Shown piece after piece: positions 35,830-45,627 of a stretch of DNA of 64,000 nt (position 1 is the first letter of the stretch; each line of letters begins with the position of its first letter). A program made the position numbers and the translations under genes. The stretch spans positions 7,657 through 71,656 of the forward strand of contig DLQO01000050.1 in the NCBI GenBank assembly GCA_002478765.1. The letters are read 5' to 3'. The notes below the pieces were generated by a model. That model was not told where the DNA came from, searched no databases, and worked only from the letters and a program-made list of their open reading frames with translations. The DNA is from Flavobacteriales bacterium UBA7430 (GTDB taxonomy: Bacteria > Bacteroidota > Bacteroidia > Flavobacteriales > UBA7430).

Positions 35830-36492
35830 TTAAATATTTTCTTTATTAATTTCAAGTGTTTTGATACGATATCGAAGTTGTGCAACCCAAACACCTAATA
35901 GAATCCAACCTATAACTGCTGGATAGAACACCATACGCATACCGCTGTTTAAATCGTAATTACCAAAGGCAGGATTCCCTCCATTTCCCGGATGAAGACT
36001 GTCGGTCATTCGAGGTAGTACACCAATAAAAACGATCATCATAACAAAAGCGAGGATGTTGTAGATTGCGCTAACCCGTGCTCGACTGTCATCATTTTCT
36101 ATGCTATTTCTGAGGATAAAGTATGCGAGATATATAAGCATGGTAACAGCTGTGCCATTTAATTTTGGGTCATTTACCCAAAAAGTACCCCAGGTAAATT
36201 GCGCCCAAATCATACCGGTCAATAATCCCAACAATCCCATGAACATACCTGTGGAAGCAAAAGCTTCAGCTTTCAGGTCTTTGGTTTTGTCAAAACCATT
36301 TAAAAATCGAATACTTTGGATCATTGAAAACAACATCAAAAAGATCATACTAAACCACATGGTCACATGGAAGTATAAGTTTCGAATCGTTTCGTTAAGA
36401 ATGTTTAGATGAGGAACGGGGAACAACAGGCCACCAATAATGCTGTATAAAATCAGTAAAATTCCGAGTATTTTCCACCATTTTGATTGCAT
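35830..36492 (-). CDS. ccmC: Heme transporter/handling protein CcmC
   Basis: A 220-residue six-TM protein. The periplasmic WWD-type domain is WGTFWVNDPKLNGTAVT, shorter in Trp content than the E. coli WGTWWVWDARLTS-type motif but retaining W, D and the following Leu. A pair of conserved His residues (YFHVTMWFS and LHPGNGG) would ligate heme. CcmC presents heme to CcmE. It lies 2 nt upstream of ccmD and 15 nt downstream of ccmB. Confidence 0.93.
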   Translation of the reverse strand: MQSKWWKILGILLILYSIIGGLLFPVPHLNILNETIRNLYFHVTMWFSMIFLMLFSMIQSIRFLNGFDKTKDLKAEAFASTGMFMGLLGLLTGMIWAQFTWGTFWVNDPKLNGTAVTMLIYLAYFILRNSIENDDSRARVSAIYNILAFVMMIVFIGVLPRMTDSLHPGNGGNPAFGNYDLNSGMRMVFYPAVIGWILLGVWVAQLRYRIKTLEINKENI

Positions 36493-36507
36493 CGAAAAAA
36501 GCTTTTT

Positions 36508-37164
36508 TTAGTCACGCCAAAGGTACGGAAATAATAGGTAAGAGAGTAAAACGCTGGCAATATTTAATAATGCTAAAAACAAGAGTTGATTGCCTGCAAT
36601 AAAAAGGTTGTTTTGACTCAAACAGATTTGGGATGTTTGAATTAAATTAAGAAGCAGCGGAAAAAGTAAAGGCATGCTTAAAACAGCCATCAATCCCGCG
36701 TTATTATTCGTTTTTGATGCTATTGCTGAAACTAATGTTAAAACAGAAGCTAAAGCAGAGCTTCCCAGTATAATGCAAAGTATGAATGAAACATTCGCTG
36801 TAATTGGATTTCCCAAGAAAAGACTGTAAATAAAATAACTTACAAGGGTTAAAAAAATTAATAAGGCACTATTAAAGATCGTCTTAGCAATGATAATAGC
36901 TCTTGGATTGGCAATGGTGTAATAAAAAAGACTTTGGTCTGTAAGTTCTTTTTTGAAGCTTTGCAGACAGGCGTTCATAGCAGCAAACAACACAATGATC
37001 CAGAATAAGGCAATCCAGGAATTACGGTCTATCACGCCTTCAAAGCTTAAATAGGCAACATAACTTGTGCTGAGAACATACAAGAGCATGCTGTACAATG
37101 CATTGCGCTCTCGTCCGTTTAAACGAATGTCCTTAAGTACCAATTCTTTTACCTGATGAAGCAT
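36508..37164 (-). CDS. ccmB: Heme exporter membrane subunit CcmB
   Basis: A 218-residue six-TM ABC-2-like permease. The family start LVLKDIRLNGRERNALYSML and the segment TDQSLFYYTIANPRAIIIAK are recognisable. In other bacteria CcmB works with the ATPase CcmA and with CcmC/CcmD to release holo-CcmE. It is the first ccm gene of this operon; no ccmA lies upstream (the divergent TonB receptor begins there) or elsewhere in the window. Confidence 0.92.
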   Translation of the reverse strand: MLHQVKELVLKDIRLNGRERNALYSMLLYVLSTSYVAYLSFEGVIDRNSWIALFWIIVLFAAMNACLQSFKKELTDQSLFYYTIANPRAIIIAKTIFNSALLIFLTLVSYFIYSLFLGNPITANVSFILCIILGSSALASVLTLVSAIASKTNNNAGLMAVLSMPLLFPLLLNLIQTSQICLSQNNLFIAGNQLLFLALLNIASVLLSYLLFPYLWRD

Positions 37165-37287
37165 AAATGCAAATATAGACTTTTATCAAATTAGACTCAC
37201 TGAACCGTCGGGCTTTGTGCCTTTTTTTGGGTCAAAAACACAAATTAGGACAGCTTTCATTGGCTGCTTTCATTTTCGGATTGATTA

Positions 37288-37317
37288 TTGTGTTCATTTT
37301 CCTATTGGTTATATTTG
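37288..37317 (+). promoter_or_regulatory. TonB receptor operon promoter
   Basis: A perfect -7 box TATATTTG (37310-37317) with a TTG -33 element at 37288-37290 (19-nt spacer). It lies 17 nt before the ATG at 37335 and rules out an upstream start at 37215. Confidence 0.72.
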
Positions 37318-37334
37318 CATACAAACGATTTTAC

Positions 37335-39764
37335 ATGAAAAAACATCTTATTTTCCTTGTACTCCTACCGAGTTTGGTTCTTGCTCAAAATTACAGCAGA
37401 GATTCAGCCATCAGTGAAAGAATCCTTTCAGGATTTGTTTTGGACTCCCTGAGTCAAAATAGTTTGCCTTACGCATCGATTAGCCTATTAGATTCAGAGT
37501 CAAGTTCTCGATTAAAGGGCAGTATTTGCGACCAAAATGGAGGTTTTTCAATAGAAAAGATTCCTGTTGGGTCATATGATTTGTTGATAGAGTATATGGG
37601 TTATACTCCCAAATTATTGAAGGGAGTAGAGGTTCGTAAGCAAGATGTTCAGATCAACATTGGCCCCATCTTATTGCGTAAATTTGTTGAAGAACTTCAA
37701 GAAGTTGAGTTGTTGGAAAAAAACACATTTGTAGTTCAAGAGATTGATAAAAAAGTCTTTAACGTGAGTCAGGACGAAGCAAATTCATCCGGTTCAGCAC
37801 TCGGTTTGATGCAAAGTTTACCTTCTGTTGAGGTAGATGTAGAAGGTAATGTGAGTTTGCGTGGATCGGATCAAGTTCGACTCTATGTAGATGGAAAATC
37901 TTCTTTACAAAGTTCATCAGATTTATTGGAAAACCTTCCCGCATCCATGATTGAATCCGTTGAATTAATCACCAATCCCTCTGTGAAGTACAGCCCAGAG
38001 GGTATGTCTGGCATCATCAATATTGTCTTAAAGAAAAACAAAGCCAGGGGGTTTAATGGAAGCGGTTCATTGACCATGGGTTATCCTGATCGAAGAAATT
38101 TTTCGGCAACCATAAATCGACGTTCTAAAAAGTTAAATCTGTATTCATCGTACAGTATCATGGCTCGTGAGGGCGCTTTCACTTCAGAAAGTGAAAAACA
38201 AACCTATTTTGATGAAGAAACTTTTTATTTGAAACAAGATAAACGGGGTGGAGATTATCGTAAATCCCACACGCTCAAGGCGGGTTTGGATTTTACGCCA
38301 AATCCTCGTAACTATTTCACTCTAGAAGGAAAGTTCATCCCTTCAGAGCGAATAGGTAAGGATACAGTTCTCTACAACCAAACGTCCGTTAATGGTTTCA
38401 GTTCTTTCGACAGATTGACGCATTCAGCATCCGTTAATGGTTCCTCGGAATTTAGTCTTAGTGGAAGGAGTGAATGGTCCAATGGGTTAAAATCAGATCT
38501 TTATCTAAGTCAATCCAATCAAAGTATTGACAAATCTGACCATTACACAGAAACGTTACTGAATCAGAATGATTGGGTCGGTAATGCCCCTATTTATGAA
38601 CAGCTGACTAACGAACGAGTTGATGATAAGTTTGAGTCAAAATTGGACTTTTCCATAGGTAATGAAGACCATGGTAAGTGGGAATGGGGCTTGAGTTATC
38701 GAATTCGCCAAATGGATCAAGATCAATTTTCTGATTTAGGCTCAACGTATTTAGACGGCTCCTCGCTGGATAACCGTTTTGTTTATGAAGATGAAGTTTA
38801 TGCTGCTTATCTTAATTATGCGAAAGCTTATGGTTTGTGGTCTTTTCAGACAGGTCTTCGCGCAGAGCAGATGTCGACTCGTTCTTATTTGGATCAAATA
38901 GATTCTGTGTACACCACTTCGTATCATTCTTTATATCCAAGTTTGTACTTAAGCTATAATATGGATGAACTTTCATCAGTTCAAGTAAGCTATTCTCGAC
39001 GTGTCAATCGCCCAAAGTTTAGAGCCTTGAACCCTTTCCCAAAATATTCTGACCCTTACAATTTGAGAATGGGAAATCCTTTTTTAAAGCCAGAGTTTGT
39101 CAATTCGTATGAGTTGGGGTTTCAGAAATACAATCAGGGAGGTAGTTTTACGGCATCCGTATTTGCGAAAGATATTCATGACAAGCAGCGTAGGTTCATC
39201 GCGGTAGATTCGAACAATGTTTCACGAGTGACTTATCAAAACTTAAATAGCACTTTGAATGTTGGTGTTGAATTTTTATGGTCTAAAAAAATATCATCGA
39301 GACTTAACTTAAGGCTAGGTTCATCCATTTATCATTCCAAAATGGATGCTTCAAATTTAACGAGTACTTATGAGCAGTCTGCCATCAGAATGCGATCTAA
39401 TTTTAATTTTTCTTGGAGCATGAAGGGGCATAAGCTTCAGATTTCGGGTTGGGTTCGTCCAGGAGGTCAAGTAGGTCAGGGGAAGATGAAAACCATGTTT
39501 AATACCGATTTGGTGTACGCAAAGAATATTTTTTCAGACAAAGGGAAGTTCACCGTAAAGATTAGTGACGTATTCAATACCAGTGGTTTTGGTATAGATA
39601 CTTACGGGAAAATGTTTGATCAATCTTTTAGCTACAAAAGACAATCCCGAATTCTCAGTATCAGTTTAAGTTGTAACTTTGGTCGTAACAATGAAAGCCC
39701 TTCATCGCGAAAGAAAAAGGGGAATTATAACAGCCCTCGAGATACCGATGGGGGATATTTTTAA
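37335..39764 (+). CDS. TonB-dependent receptor, outer-membrane beta-barrel family protein
   Basis: Starts at ATG 37335, which begins a signal peptide (MKKHLIFLVLLPSLVLAQ). The 809-residue protein has a CarboxypepD_reg-like domain (about 30-110), a plug domain (about 140-235, with SALGLMQSLPSVEVDVEGN, RLYVDGKSSL and PEGMSGIINIVLKK) and a 14-plus-strand barrel of the OMP_b-brl_3 type. After the last strand (ILSISLSCNFG) there is a basic and glycine-rich tail of about 25 residues. The cargo is unknown. A second receptor follows after 9 nt. Confidence 0.9.
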   Translation: MKKHLIFLVLLPSLVLAQNYSRDSAISERILSGFVLDSLSQNSLPYASISLLDSESSSRLKGSICDQNGGFSIEKIPVGSYDLLIEYMGYTPKLLKGVEVRKQDVQINIGPILLRKFVEELQEVELLEKNTFVVQEIDKKVFNVSQDEANSSGSALGLMQSLPSVEVDVEGNVSLRGSDQVRLYVDGKSSLQSSSDLLENLPASMIESVELITNPSVKYSPEGMSGIINIVLKKNKARGFNGSGSLTMGYPDRRNFSATINRRSKKLNLYSSYSIMAREGAFTSESEKQTYFDEETFYLKQDKRGGDYRKSHTLKAGLDFTPNPRNYFTLEGKFIPSERIGKDTVLYNQTSVNGFSSFDRLTHSASVNGSSEFSLSGRSEWSNGLKSDLYLSQSNQSIDKSDHYTETLLNQNDWVGNAPIYEQLTNERVDDKFESKLDFSIGNEDHGKWEWGLSYRIRQMDQDQFSDLGSTYLDGSSLDNRFVYEDEVYAAYLNYAKAYGLWSFQTGLRAEQMSTRSYLDQIDSVYTTSYHSLYPSLYLSYNMDELSSVQVSYSRRVNRPKFRALNPFPKYSDPYNLRMGNPFLKPEFVNSYELGFQKYNQGGSFTASVFAKDIHDKQRRFIAVDSNNVSRVTYQNLNSTLNVGVEFLWSKKISSRLNLRLGSSIYHSKMDASNLTSTYEQSAIRMRSNFNFSWSMKGHKLQISGWVRPGGQVGQGKMKTMFNTDLVYAKNIFSDKGKFTVKISDVFNTSGFGIDTYGKMFDQSFSYKRQSRILSISLSCNFGRNNESPSSRKKKGNYNSPRDTDGGYF

Positions 39765-39773
39765 GTCAGGTCT

Positions 39774-42146
39774 ATGAAACGAAATTTAGTCTATCTCATT
39801 CTGTTATTTAATTCCGTAATCTATGCTCAAGAATATTTTACGCTGAGTGGATTCATTCGTGAAGCAGAAAGTTCAGAGGACCTTATTGGAGCGAATCTAG
39901 TTTGTGAAAATTTAAAAATTGGAGCAACAACCAATGTGTACGGATTTTATTCGATGCGCCTCCCTGAAGGGACACACTCCATTCGATATTCTTTTATTGG
40001 TTATGTCGATCAAGTTCTAGAAGTGAGTATAACAGAGGACGAAAAGGTGGATGTCTTTTTACAAACTTTTGCAGAACAACTTTCAGAAATTGTTCTTGAG
40101 GATGAGGCCAGCGCTAAAGTTCGTTCGATAGAGATGAGTGTTAACAGGTTGGAAACTAAAGCGGTAAAGCAATTGGCGGCTATTGGGGGAGAAGTAGACA
40201 TCATCAAGAGTATTCAGTTGCTTCCAGGAGTTACCAGTGTGGGGGAAGGGGCGAATGGCTTTAACGTACGCGGAGGAGCGGTAGACGAAAATCTAGTTTT
40301 ACTCGATGACATGACTCTTTACAATGCTTCTCATTTGTTCGGCTTTTTTTCGGTGTTTAATGCAGATGCCATCAAAGATATGAAACTCTATAAAGGAGGA
40401 ATCCCCGCCGAATACGGCTCACGGGTTTCGTCAGTCTTGGATGTGCATCAGAAAGAAGGAAATTCAAATTATACGGAAGCATCTGGGGGAATAGGTTTGA
40501 TATCAAGTCGGTTTATGGTGGAAGGACCGTTGTGGGATGAGAGTTCATTTATGGTGGCTGCTCGAAGGTCTTATGGTGATTTATTCTTGGCTTTTTCCAA
40601 AGATTCTGCTTTAAAGGATAATAAGTTGTACTTCTATGATTTGAATGTGAAGGCGAATACTTGGCTCGGTAAAAAAGACCGTTTGTTTTTGTCTTCTTAT
40701 ATGGGTAGAGATGCCTTTAAATTTGGAAGTTTATTCGCGTCTTCATGGGGTAACGAAACCATTAACCTAAGGTGGTTGCATCTTTTTTCAGATCGAACCG
40801 TATCCAATTTATCGTACAACTTCAATGATTACGATTATCTAGTTTCTATTTTACCCGAAGGTTTTGAATTTGATTGGAAGTCAAACATTAGAAACCACCA
40901 ATTGGAATATGATGTCTCTTATTATCACAGTAATGAACATCATTTTAAGGGGGGACTGTCTGTAAATAAATACGATTTTGAACCTGGGTTGATAGCTCCT
41001 GCTGCCGATAGCTCTGCGATTGTCACCTTTGATATGAGAAATAAGTTTGCTTACGAAACGGCTTTGTTTTTTCAAGACGAATGGAAGGTGTCAGAACGTT
41101 TGCTGGTTAAAGCGGGTTTAAGATGGTCTTCGTTTTACAGAATGGGAAGTGATACTATTTTGGTTTATGAAAATGACGCTCCGATTACATACGATCCAAG
41201 TTTGGCTCAATATACCAACGGGTCTGTTGTAGATTCTCTTTTTTATGGATCTAATGCTTTGGTGAAAAGTTATTCAAATTTAGAACCTAGATTGTCTGTG
41301 CGATACCAAATAGACGAATCCAATTCTTTAAAAGCGAGTTATCAGAAAATGAATCAATACATGCATTTGATTACCAATGCAAGTTCCCCGACACCATTAG
41401 ATATATGGGCCCCTTCAGGTCCCTTCATCAAACCCTTGAAAAGTCAGCAATATGCATTGGGGTATTTTTACAGTTCAGATAATCAGATGTGGGATTTCAC
41501 CAGTGAATTGTATTACAAGCGTTTGGATGATATAACGGATTATGTAGATGCCGCTGATCTAGAGTTTAACAACCATCTTGAAACTGAAATTCTTTATGGT
41601 AAAGGTAGGGCTTATGGTTTGGAGTTAATGATTGAAAAGAAATTAGGCAGGCTTACCGGATGGCTGTCCTACACCTATGCGAAAACCGAAAGTATGGTTT
41701 CGGGGAACGGAGCAGGTGGTCCAGGAATTAATTTGGGGAAGTGGTATCCTAATCCACAAGATAAAACCCATGATTTGTCTTTGGTTGCATTTTATAAATT
41801 GAATAACAAGTGGTCCTTTTCGTCCAACTTTGTTTATTCAACAGGGATTCCTACAAACTACCCTGAAGGAAAATATGAATATGAGGGCATTGTGGTGCCG
41901 CATTATTCCGGTTCAAGAAATCAAGAACGTCTGGAAGATTACCACCGATTGGATTTTGCGGCCACGCTAAGACCTCGAGAAAACGATCGCAGAGAATGGG
42001 TTTTTAGCATCTACAATATTTACAATCGAAAAAATGCTTCGTCACTCTATTTTCGAGAAAGTGAAGATTTTGCCGGACAAACGGAGGCTGTAAAGCTGTC
42101 TATTTTCCCCATAGTTCCTAGTGTCTCATATAATTTCAAATTCTAA
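39774..42146 (+). CDS. TonB-dependent receptor
   Basis: A 790-residue outer-membrane receptor. It has a signal peptide (to about residue 18, FNSVIYAQ), a CarboxypepD_reg-like domain (20-105, TLSGFIREAESSEDLIGANL), a plug (about 120-235, with LLPGVTSVGEGANGFNVRGG and GGIPAEYGSRVSSVLD) and a beta-barrel ending in the expected aromatic C-terminus SVSYNFKF. It differs from the SusC class in lacking the very long barrel. It overlaps the DUF4249 lipoprotein gene by 1 nt, so the two probably form one uptake unit. Confidence 0.92.
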   Translation: MKRNLVYLILLFNSVIYAQEYFTLSGFIREAESSEDLIGANLVCENLKIGATTNVYGFYSMRLPEGTHSIRYSFIGYVDQVLEVSITEDEKVDVFLQTFAEQLSEIVLEDEASAKVRSIEMSVNRLETKAVKQLAAIGGEVDIIKSIQLLPGVTSVGEGANGFNVRGGAVDENLVLLDDMTLYNASHLFGFFSVFNADAIKDMKLYKGGIPAEYGSRVSSVLDVHQKEGNSNYTEASGGIGLISSRFMVEGPLWDESSFMVAARRSYGDLFLAFSKDSALKDNKLYFYDLNVKANTWLGKKDRLFLSSYMGRDAFKFGSLFASSWGNETINLRWLHLFSDRTVSNLSYNFNDYDYLVSILPEGFEFDWKSNIRNHQLEYDVSYYHSNEHHFKGGLSVNKYDFEPGLIAPAADSSAIVTFDMRNKFAYETALFFQDEWKVSERLLVKAGLRWSSFYRMGSDTILVYENDAPITYDPSLAQYTNGSVVDSLFYGSNALVKSYSNLEPRLSVRYQIDESNSLKASYQKMNQYMHLITNASSPTPLDIWAPSGPFIKPLKSQQYALGYFYSSDNQMWDFTSELYYKRLDDITDYVDAADLEFNNHLETEILYGKGRAYGLELMIEKKLGRLTGWLSYTYAKTESMVSGNGAGGPGINLGKWYPNPQDKTHDLSLVAFYKLNNKWSFSSNFVYSTGIPTNYPEGKYEYEGIVVPHYSGSRNQERLEDYHRLDFAATLRPRENDRREWVFSIYNIYNRKNASSLYFRESEDFAGQTEAVKLSIFPIVPSVSYNFKF

Positions 42147-42997
42147 TGAAAAAAGCAAGTATCTACATTCTGTTCATGATTCTTTTTACTTCTTGTGAAA
42201 CCGTTGTTGAAGTGGATTTGCAAGACGGTGAAAAAAATTTAGTCGTGGAGTCTTATCTTGAGTTTTCAAGTAAGACCAATATGGGCTTTGCACACGTATA
42301 CCTCACGGAGTCAAGTGCTTTTTACGAAAACAATACACCCAAAGCAGTGTCTAGCGCAACCCTTACGATTAACGATATTTTTACATTGGTAGAGCATCCA
42401 GATTCTTCAGGTTATTATGTAAGTCAAGATTCAATACCTGCTGGTGCTCCAGAATTTGAACTTAAAATTACGGCTACAATTGATGAAAAAGAAGGGGCGT
42501 GGATCGCTAAAGATACTTACACAGAAATTCCGTCGATCGATTCTATCTATTACGTTTATAAACCCGCTTCTCCGCCATTCCAAGACGAGGGGTATTATGC
42601 AAAGATCATGTTGGTTGATCCTTTTGAGGTCTCTAACTTTTACCACTTAGATGTGTTCATTAACGATACCTTGAGTTTTGAATTAAATGGGGGTACCAAA
42701 AGATCTTCAATCTTGAGAGATGAATACACCAACGGTAGTGCTCTAGATTTTGAGGTGAATGACGCTCCCCTAAAATATGGAGATCACTTAAAAGTACGCT
42801 TATCTTCCATTACAGAAGAGGTGTATTTCTACTATTTCAATTTGTATACTTTACTTACGGAGTCCAATGGTATTGGATCTCCACCTCCATTTCCTCTTTT
42901 CGGCAATGTGGTTTCTTTAAACGAAAATTTCAATAATGGTTTAGGGGGTTTTCAGGTCAGAAGCGTTACTCAAAAGACTGTTAGCATACAGGATTAA
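42146..42997 (+). CDS. DUF4249 family lipoprotein
   Basis: A 283-residue lipoprotein: residues 1-16 form a signal peptide with the lipobox FTSC, so Cys17 would be lipidated. The body matches DUF4249 (VVEVDLQDGEKNLVVESYLEF near the start, then paired beta-rich domains with TLTIND and LSSITEEVYFYYFNLY). DUF4249 proteins commonly sit next to TonB receptors in Bacteroidota and may act as surface substrate-binding or lid proteins (inference). The start codon is within the receptor stop (TAATG). The 144-bp gap that follows shows no clear terminator. Confidence 0.88.
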   Translation: MKKASIYILFMILFTSCETVVEVDLQDGEKNLVVESYLEFSSKTNMGFAHVYLTESSAFYENNTPKAVSSATLTINDIFTLVEHPDSSGYYVSQDSIPAGAPEFELKITATIDEKEGAWIAKDTYTEIPSIDSIYYVYKPASPPFQDEGYYAKIMLVDPFEVSNFYHLDVFINDTLSFELNGGTKRSSILRDEYTNGSALDFEVNDAPLKYGDHLKVRLSSITEEVYFYYFNLYTLLTESNGIGSPPPFPLFGNVVSLNENFNNGLGGFQVRSVTQKTVSIQD

Positions 42998-43141
42998 AAA
43001 GTAGATTTTATTCGAGACTTGATCAAAGAGGCTTTAAAATCATGATTACCTATGCTATATTGGACGATTCAGTATCAACTTTTTAAGATTGTTACAAATA
43101 GTTGAAGAATCTTATTACTTTTACCCGGAATTCAAATACTT

Positions 43142-44179
43142 ATGTACAAAACGATCATCCGCCCACTACTTTTCTGTTTTGACCCGGAAAAAGTTCACCA
43201 TTTCACCTTCAACCTCATTAAATTGATGCAAAGCATTCCTTTTGTGTCATCAATAACACGAGCCTTATATACCCCAAAGAATCCAAAGTTAAAACGAACC
43301 GTTTTCGGTTTGGAGTTTGATAATCCGGTAGGATTAGCAGCCGGTTTTGATAAAGAAGCGAAGCTCTATAATGAATTGGCCAATTTCGGTTTTGGTTTTA
43401 TTGAAATAGGAACCCTGACCCCGGTAGGGCAAGATGGAAATCCTAAACCACGCCTTTTTCGATTGCCTCAAGATTCCGGATTAATCAATCGTATGGGTTT
43501 TAATAATGAAGGTGTAGATGCTGCTGTAGCTCGTTTGAAAAAACGAAAGACCAAAGTACTTATTGGAGGTAATATTGGTAAAAATAAAGTCACACCTAAT
43601 GAAAAAGCTGATGAGGATTATTACAAAACCTTTCATGCTCTTTACGAACACGTTGATTATTTTGTGGTGAATGTGAGTTCTCCCAATACACCTGATCTTA
43701 GAGCCCTTCAAGATAAAGAACCTTTGACCAAATTGTTGAAAATGCTCAAGGATGAAATGCTTTTGAAGCCCAAACAAAAGCCCATTCTTTTAAAAATTGC
43801 TCCAGATTTAAATAACGAACAGCTCGACGACATCATCAGTATTGTCACTGAAGTTAAGATAGATGGCGTCATTGCCACCAACACCACGATTGATCGTTCT
43901 ATGCTTACGACACCTTCATCAAAAGTGAAAGCCATCGGTGCCGGTGGATTGAGCGGGAAACCTGTAAAAAAACGTTCCACAGAAGTGATTGCATATTTAC
44001 ATCAAAAATCTAACGGAGCTTTTCCAATTATTGGAGTTGGTGGGATTTATACCGCTGAAGATGCGATAGAAAAACTTAAGGCAGGGGCGAGTTTATTACA
44101 AGTCTATTCTGGATTTATTTATGAAGGTCCTTCCATGATTAAGAAGATTTGCAAAGGAATTGTAAAAGCGGGCTTGTAA
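43142..44179 (+). CDS. pyrD: Dihydroorotate dehydrogenase, quinone-dependent (class 2)
   Basis: A 345-residue FMN enzyme that oxidises dihydroorotate in pyrimidine synthesis, passing electrons to the quinone pool. The N-terminal extension ([20 protein letters not shown], about residues 8-40) is the membrane-associated helix pair of class 2. Core motifs are [40 protein letters not shown] with the catalytic Ser, TNTT and GAGGLSGKP. The complete N-terminal helices argue against the soluble class 1 enzymes. Confidence 0.96.
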   Translation: MYKTIIRPLLFCFDPEKVHHFTFNLIKLMQSIPFVSSITRALYTPKNPKLKRTVFGLEFDNPVGLAAGFDKEAKLYNELANFGFGFIEIGTLTPVGQDGNPKPRLFRLPQDSGLINRMGFNNEGVDAAVARLKKRKTKVLIGGNIGKNKVTPNEKADEDYYKTFHALYEHVDYFVVNVSSPNTPDLRALQDKEPLTKLLKMLKDEMLLKPKQKPILLKIAPDLNNEQLDDIISIVTEVKIDGVIATNTTIDRSMLTTPSSKVKAIGAGGLSGKPVKKRSTEVIAYLHQKSNGAFPIIGVGGIYTAEDAIEKLKAGASLLQVYSGFIYEGPSMIKKICKGIVKAGL

Positions 44180-44235
44180 GCAATTCTTCTTGTTGATAGA
44201 ATTAACTACTTTAGAGAACTGAACACGAAATTATA

Positions 44236-45600
44236 ATGGCTCAAAAACCATCCATACCCAAAGGAACACGCGATTTTTCTCCAGCTGTAATGCTCAAGAG
44301 AAACTACATCATTGAAGTCATCAAGAAAGCGTTTAAAACCTTTGGGTTTTTACCTATCGAGACGCCATCAATGGAAAATCTATCTACCCTAATGGGAAAG
44401 TATGGAGAGGAAGGTGATCGCTTGATATTTAAAATATTAAATTCTGGAGATTACCTCAAAAATGTAGATGCTCAAAGCGATTTTGATGCTAAAAAAATGA
44501 TGCCTAAAATTTCTGAAAAAGCACTTCGTTATGATTTGACAGTTCCTTTTGCACGATATGTAGTTCAGCATCAAAATGACATAGCCTTACCTTTCAAGCG
44601 TTATCAAATACAACCCGTGTGGCGAGCAGATCGTCCTCAGAAAGGCCGGTTTAGAGAATTTTATCAGTGCGATGCCGATGTGGTTGGTTCTCAATCATTA
44701 CTGTATGAGGTAGAACTCATTCAGCTTTACGATAAAGTTTTCACCGACTTAAAACTTCCTTCCGTCATCAAGTTTAACAATCGAAAAATTCTCTCAGGAA
44801 TTGCAGAGGTTATTGGAGAAGAGGATCGGCTGATTGACATGACCGTTGCCATTGATAAACTCGACAAAATTGGGATTGACAAAGTGAAAGAAGAAATGTT
44901 GGAAAAAGGCATTTCAATCACAGCTGTTGAAAAGATCGATCCTATTTTAAACATGCAGGGAAATGTCAGTGAAAAGTTACGCACCATGCGTGAGGTTTTA
45001 GCAGATTCTATTCTGGGGATAGAAGGTGTTGAGGAGATTCAAAAAGTGATTGATAAATTAGCGGTATTAGGTTTAGAAACCACAGAAGTAGATTTTGACT
45101 TAACGCTTGCCCGGGGATTAAACTACTACACAGGTTCGATCTTTGAGGTGCAAGCCAAAGGTGTACAAATGGGCAGCATTGGTGGTGGCGGTCGCTACGA
45201 TGATTTAACGGGAATTTTTGGATTGAAAAATATGCCAGGAATTGGCATCTCTTTTGGTTTGGATCGCATCTATTTAGTTTTAGAAGAATTAGCTTTATTT
45301 CCGAGCTTGGAAGCCGATTTCACCCAAGTGATGTTTGTTAATTTTGGTGAAAAAGAAGCGGATTATTGCCTCAAAGTTCTTCAAAAAATTCGCCGTGCAG
45401 GAATTAATTCTGAGTTGTACCCCGATGCTGCAAAGATGAAAAAGCAAATGAATTATGCGAATAAAAAAGGAATTCCTTATGTGGTTCTCGTTGGTGAAGA
45501 TGAGATGAAAAGTGATTTGTTAACCATCAAAAACATGACCGATGGCTCCCAGTCTAATCGCACAATTATTGAGTTGATTGATTGGATAAATTCCTTGTAG
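44236..45600 (+). CDS. hisS: Histidine-tRNA ligase
   Basis: A 454-residue class II aminoacyl-tRNA synthetase. It begins [13 protein letters not shown], with motif 1 in the helix that follows. Motif 2 is [20 protein letters not shown] with the QCDADVVG loop. The HisA/HisB histidine-binding motifs are [10 protein letters not shown] and GGGGRYDDL, and motif 3 is [11 protein letters not shown]. The C-terminal anticodon domain (from about 355, [18 protein letters not shown]) is complete, so this is not HisZ. Confidence 0.97.
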   Translation: MAQKPSIPKGTRDFSPAVMLKRNYIIEVIKKAFKTFGFLPIETPSMENLSTLMGKYGEEGDRLIFKILNSGDYLKNVDAQSDFDAKKMMPKISEKALRYDLTVPFARYVVQHQNDIALPFKRYQIQPVWRADRPQKGRFREFYQCDADVVGSQSLLYEVELIQLYDKVFTDLKLPSVIKFNNRKILSGIAEVIGEEDRLIDMTVAIDKLDKIGIDKVKEEMLEKGISITAVEKIDPILNMQGNVSEKLRTMREVLADSILGIEGVEEIQKVIDKLAVLGLETTEVDFDLTLARGLNYYTGSIFEVQAKGVQMGSIGGGGRYDDLTGIFGLKNMPGIGISFGLDRIYLVLEELALFPSLEADFTQVMFVNFGEKEADYCLKVLQKIRRAGINSELYPDAAKMKKQMNYANKKGIPYVVLVGEDEMKSDLLTIKNMTDGSQSNRTIIELIDWINSL

Positions 45601-45627
45601 AAATTTATTCATTTTACAAGTGCTGCT

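Noticed and set aside
37215-37334. N-terminal extension of the first TonB receptor from 37215
   Set aside because: It contains the promoter (37288-37317), and the ATG at 37335 starts a normal signal peptide.
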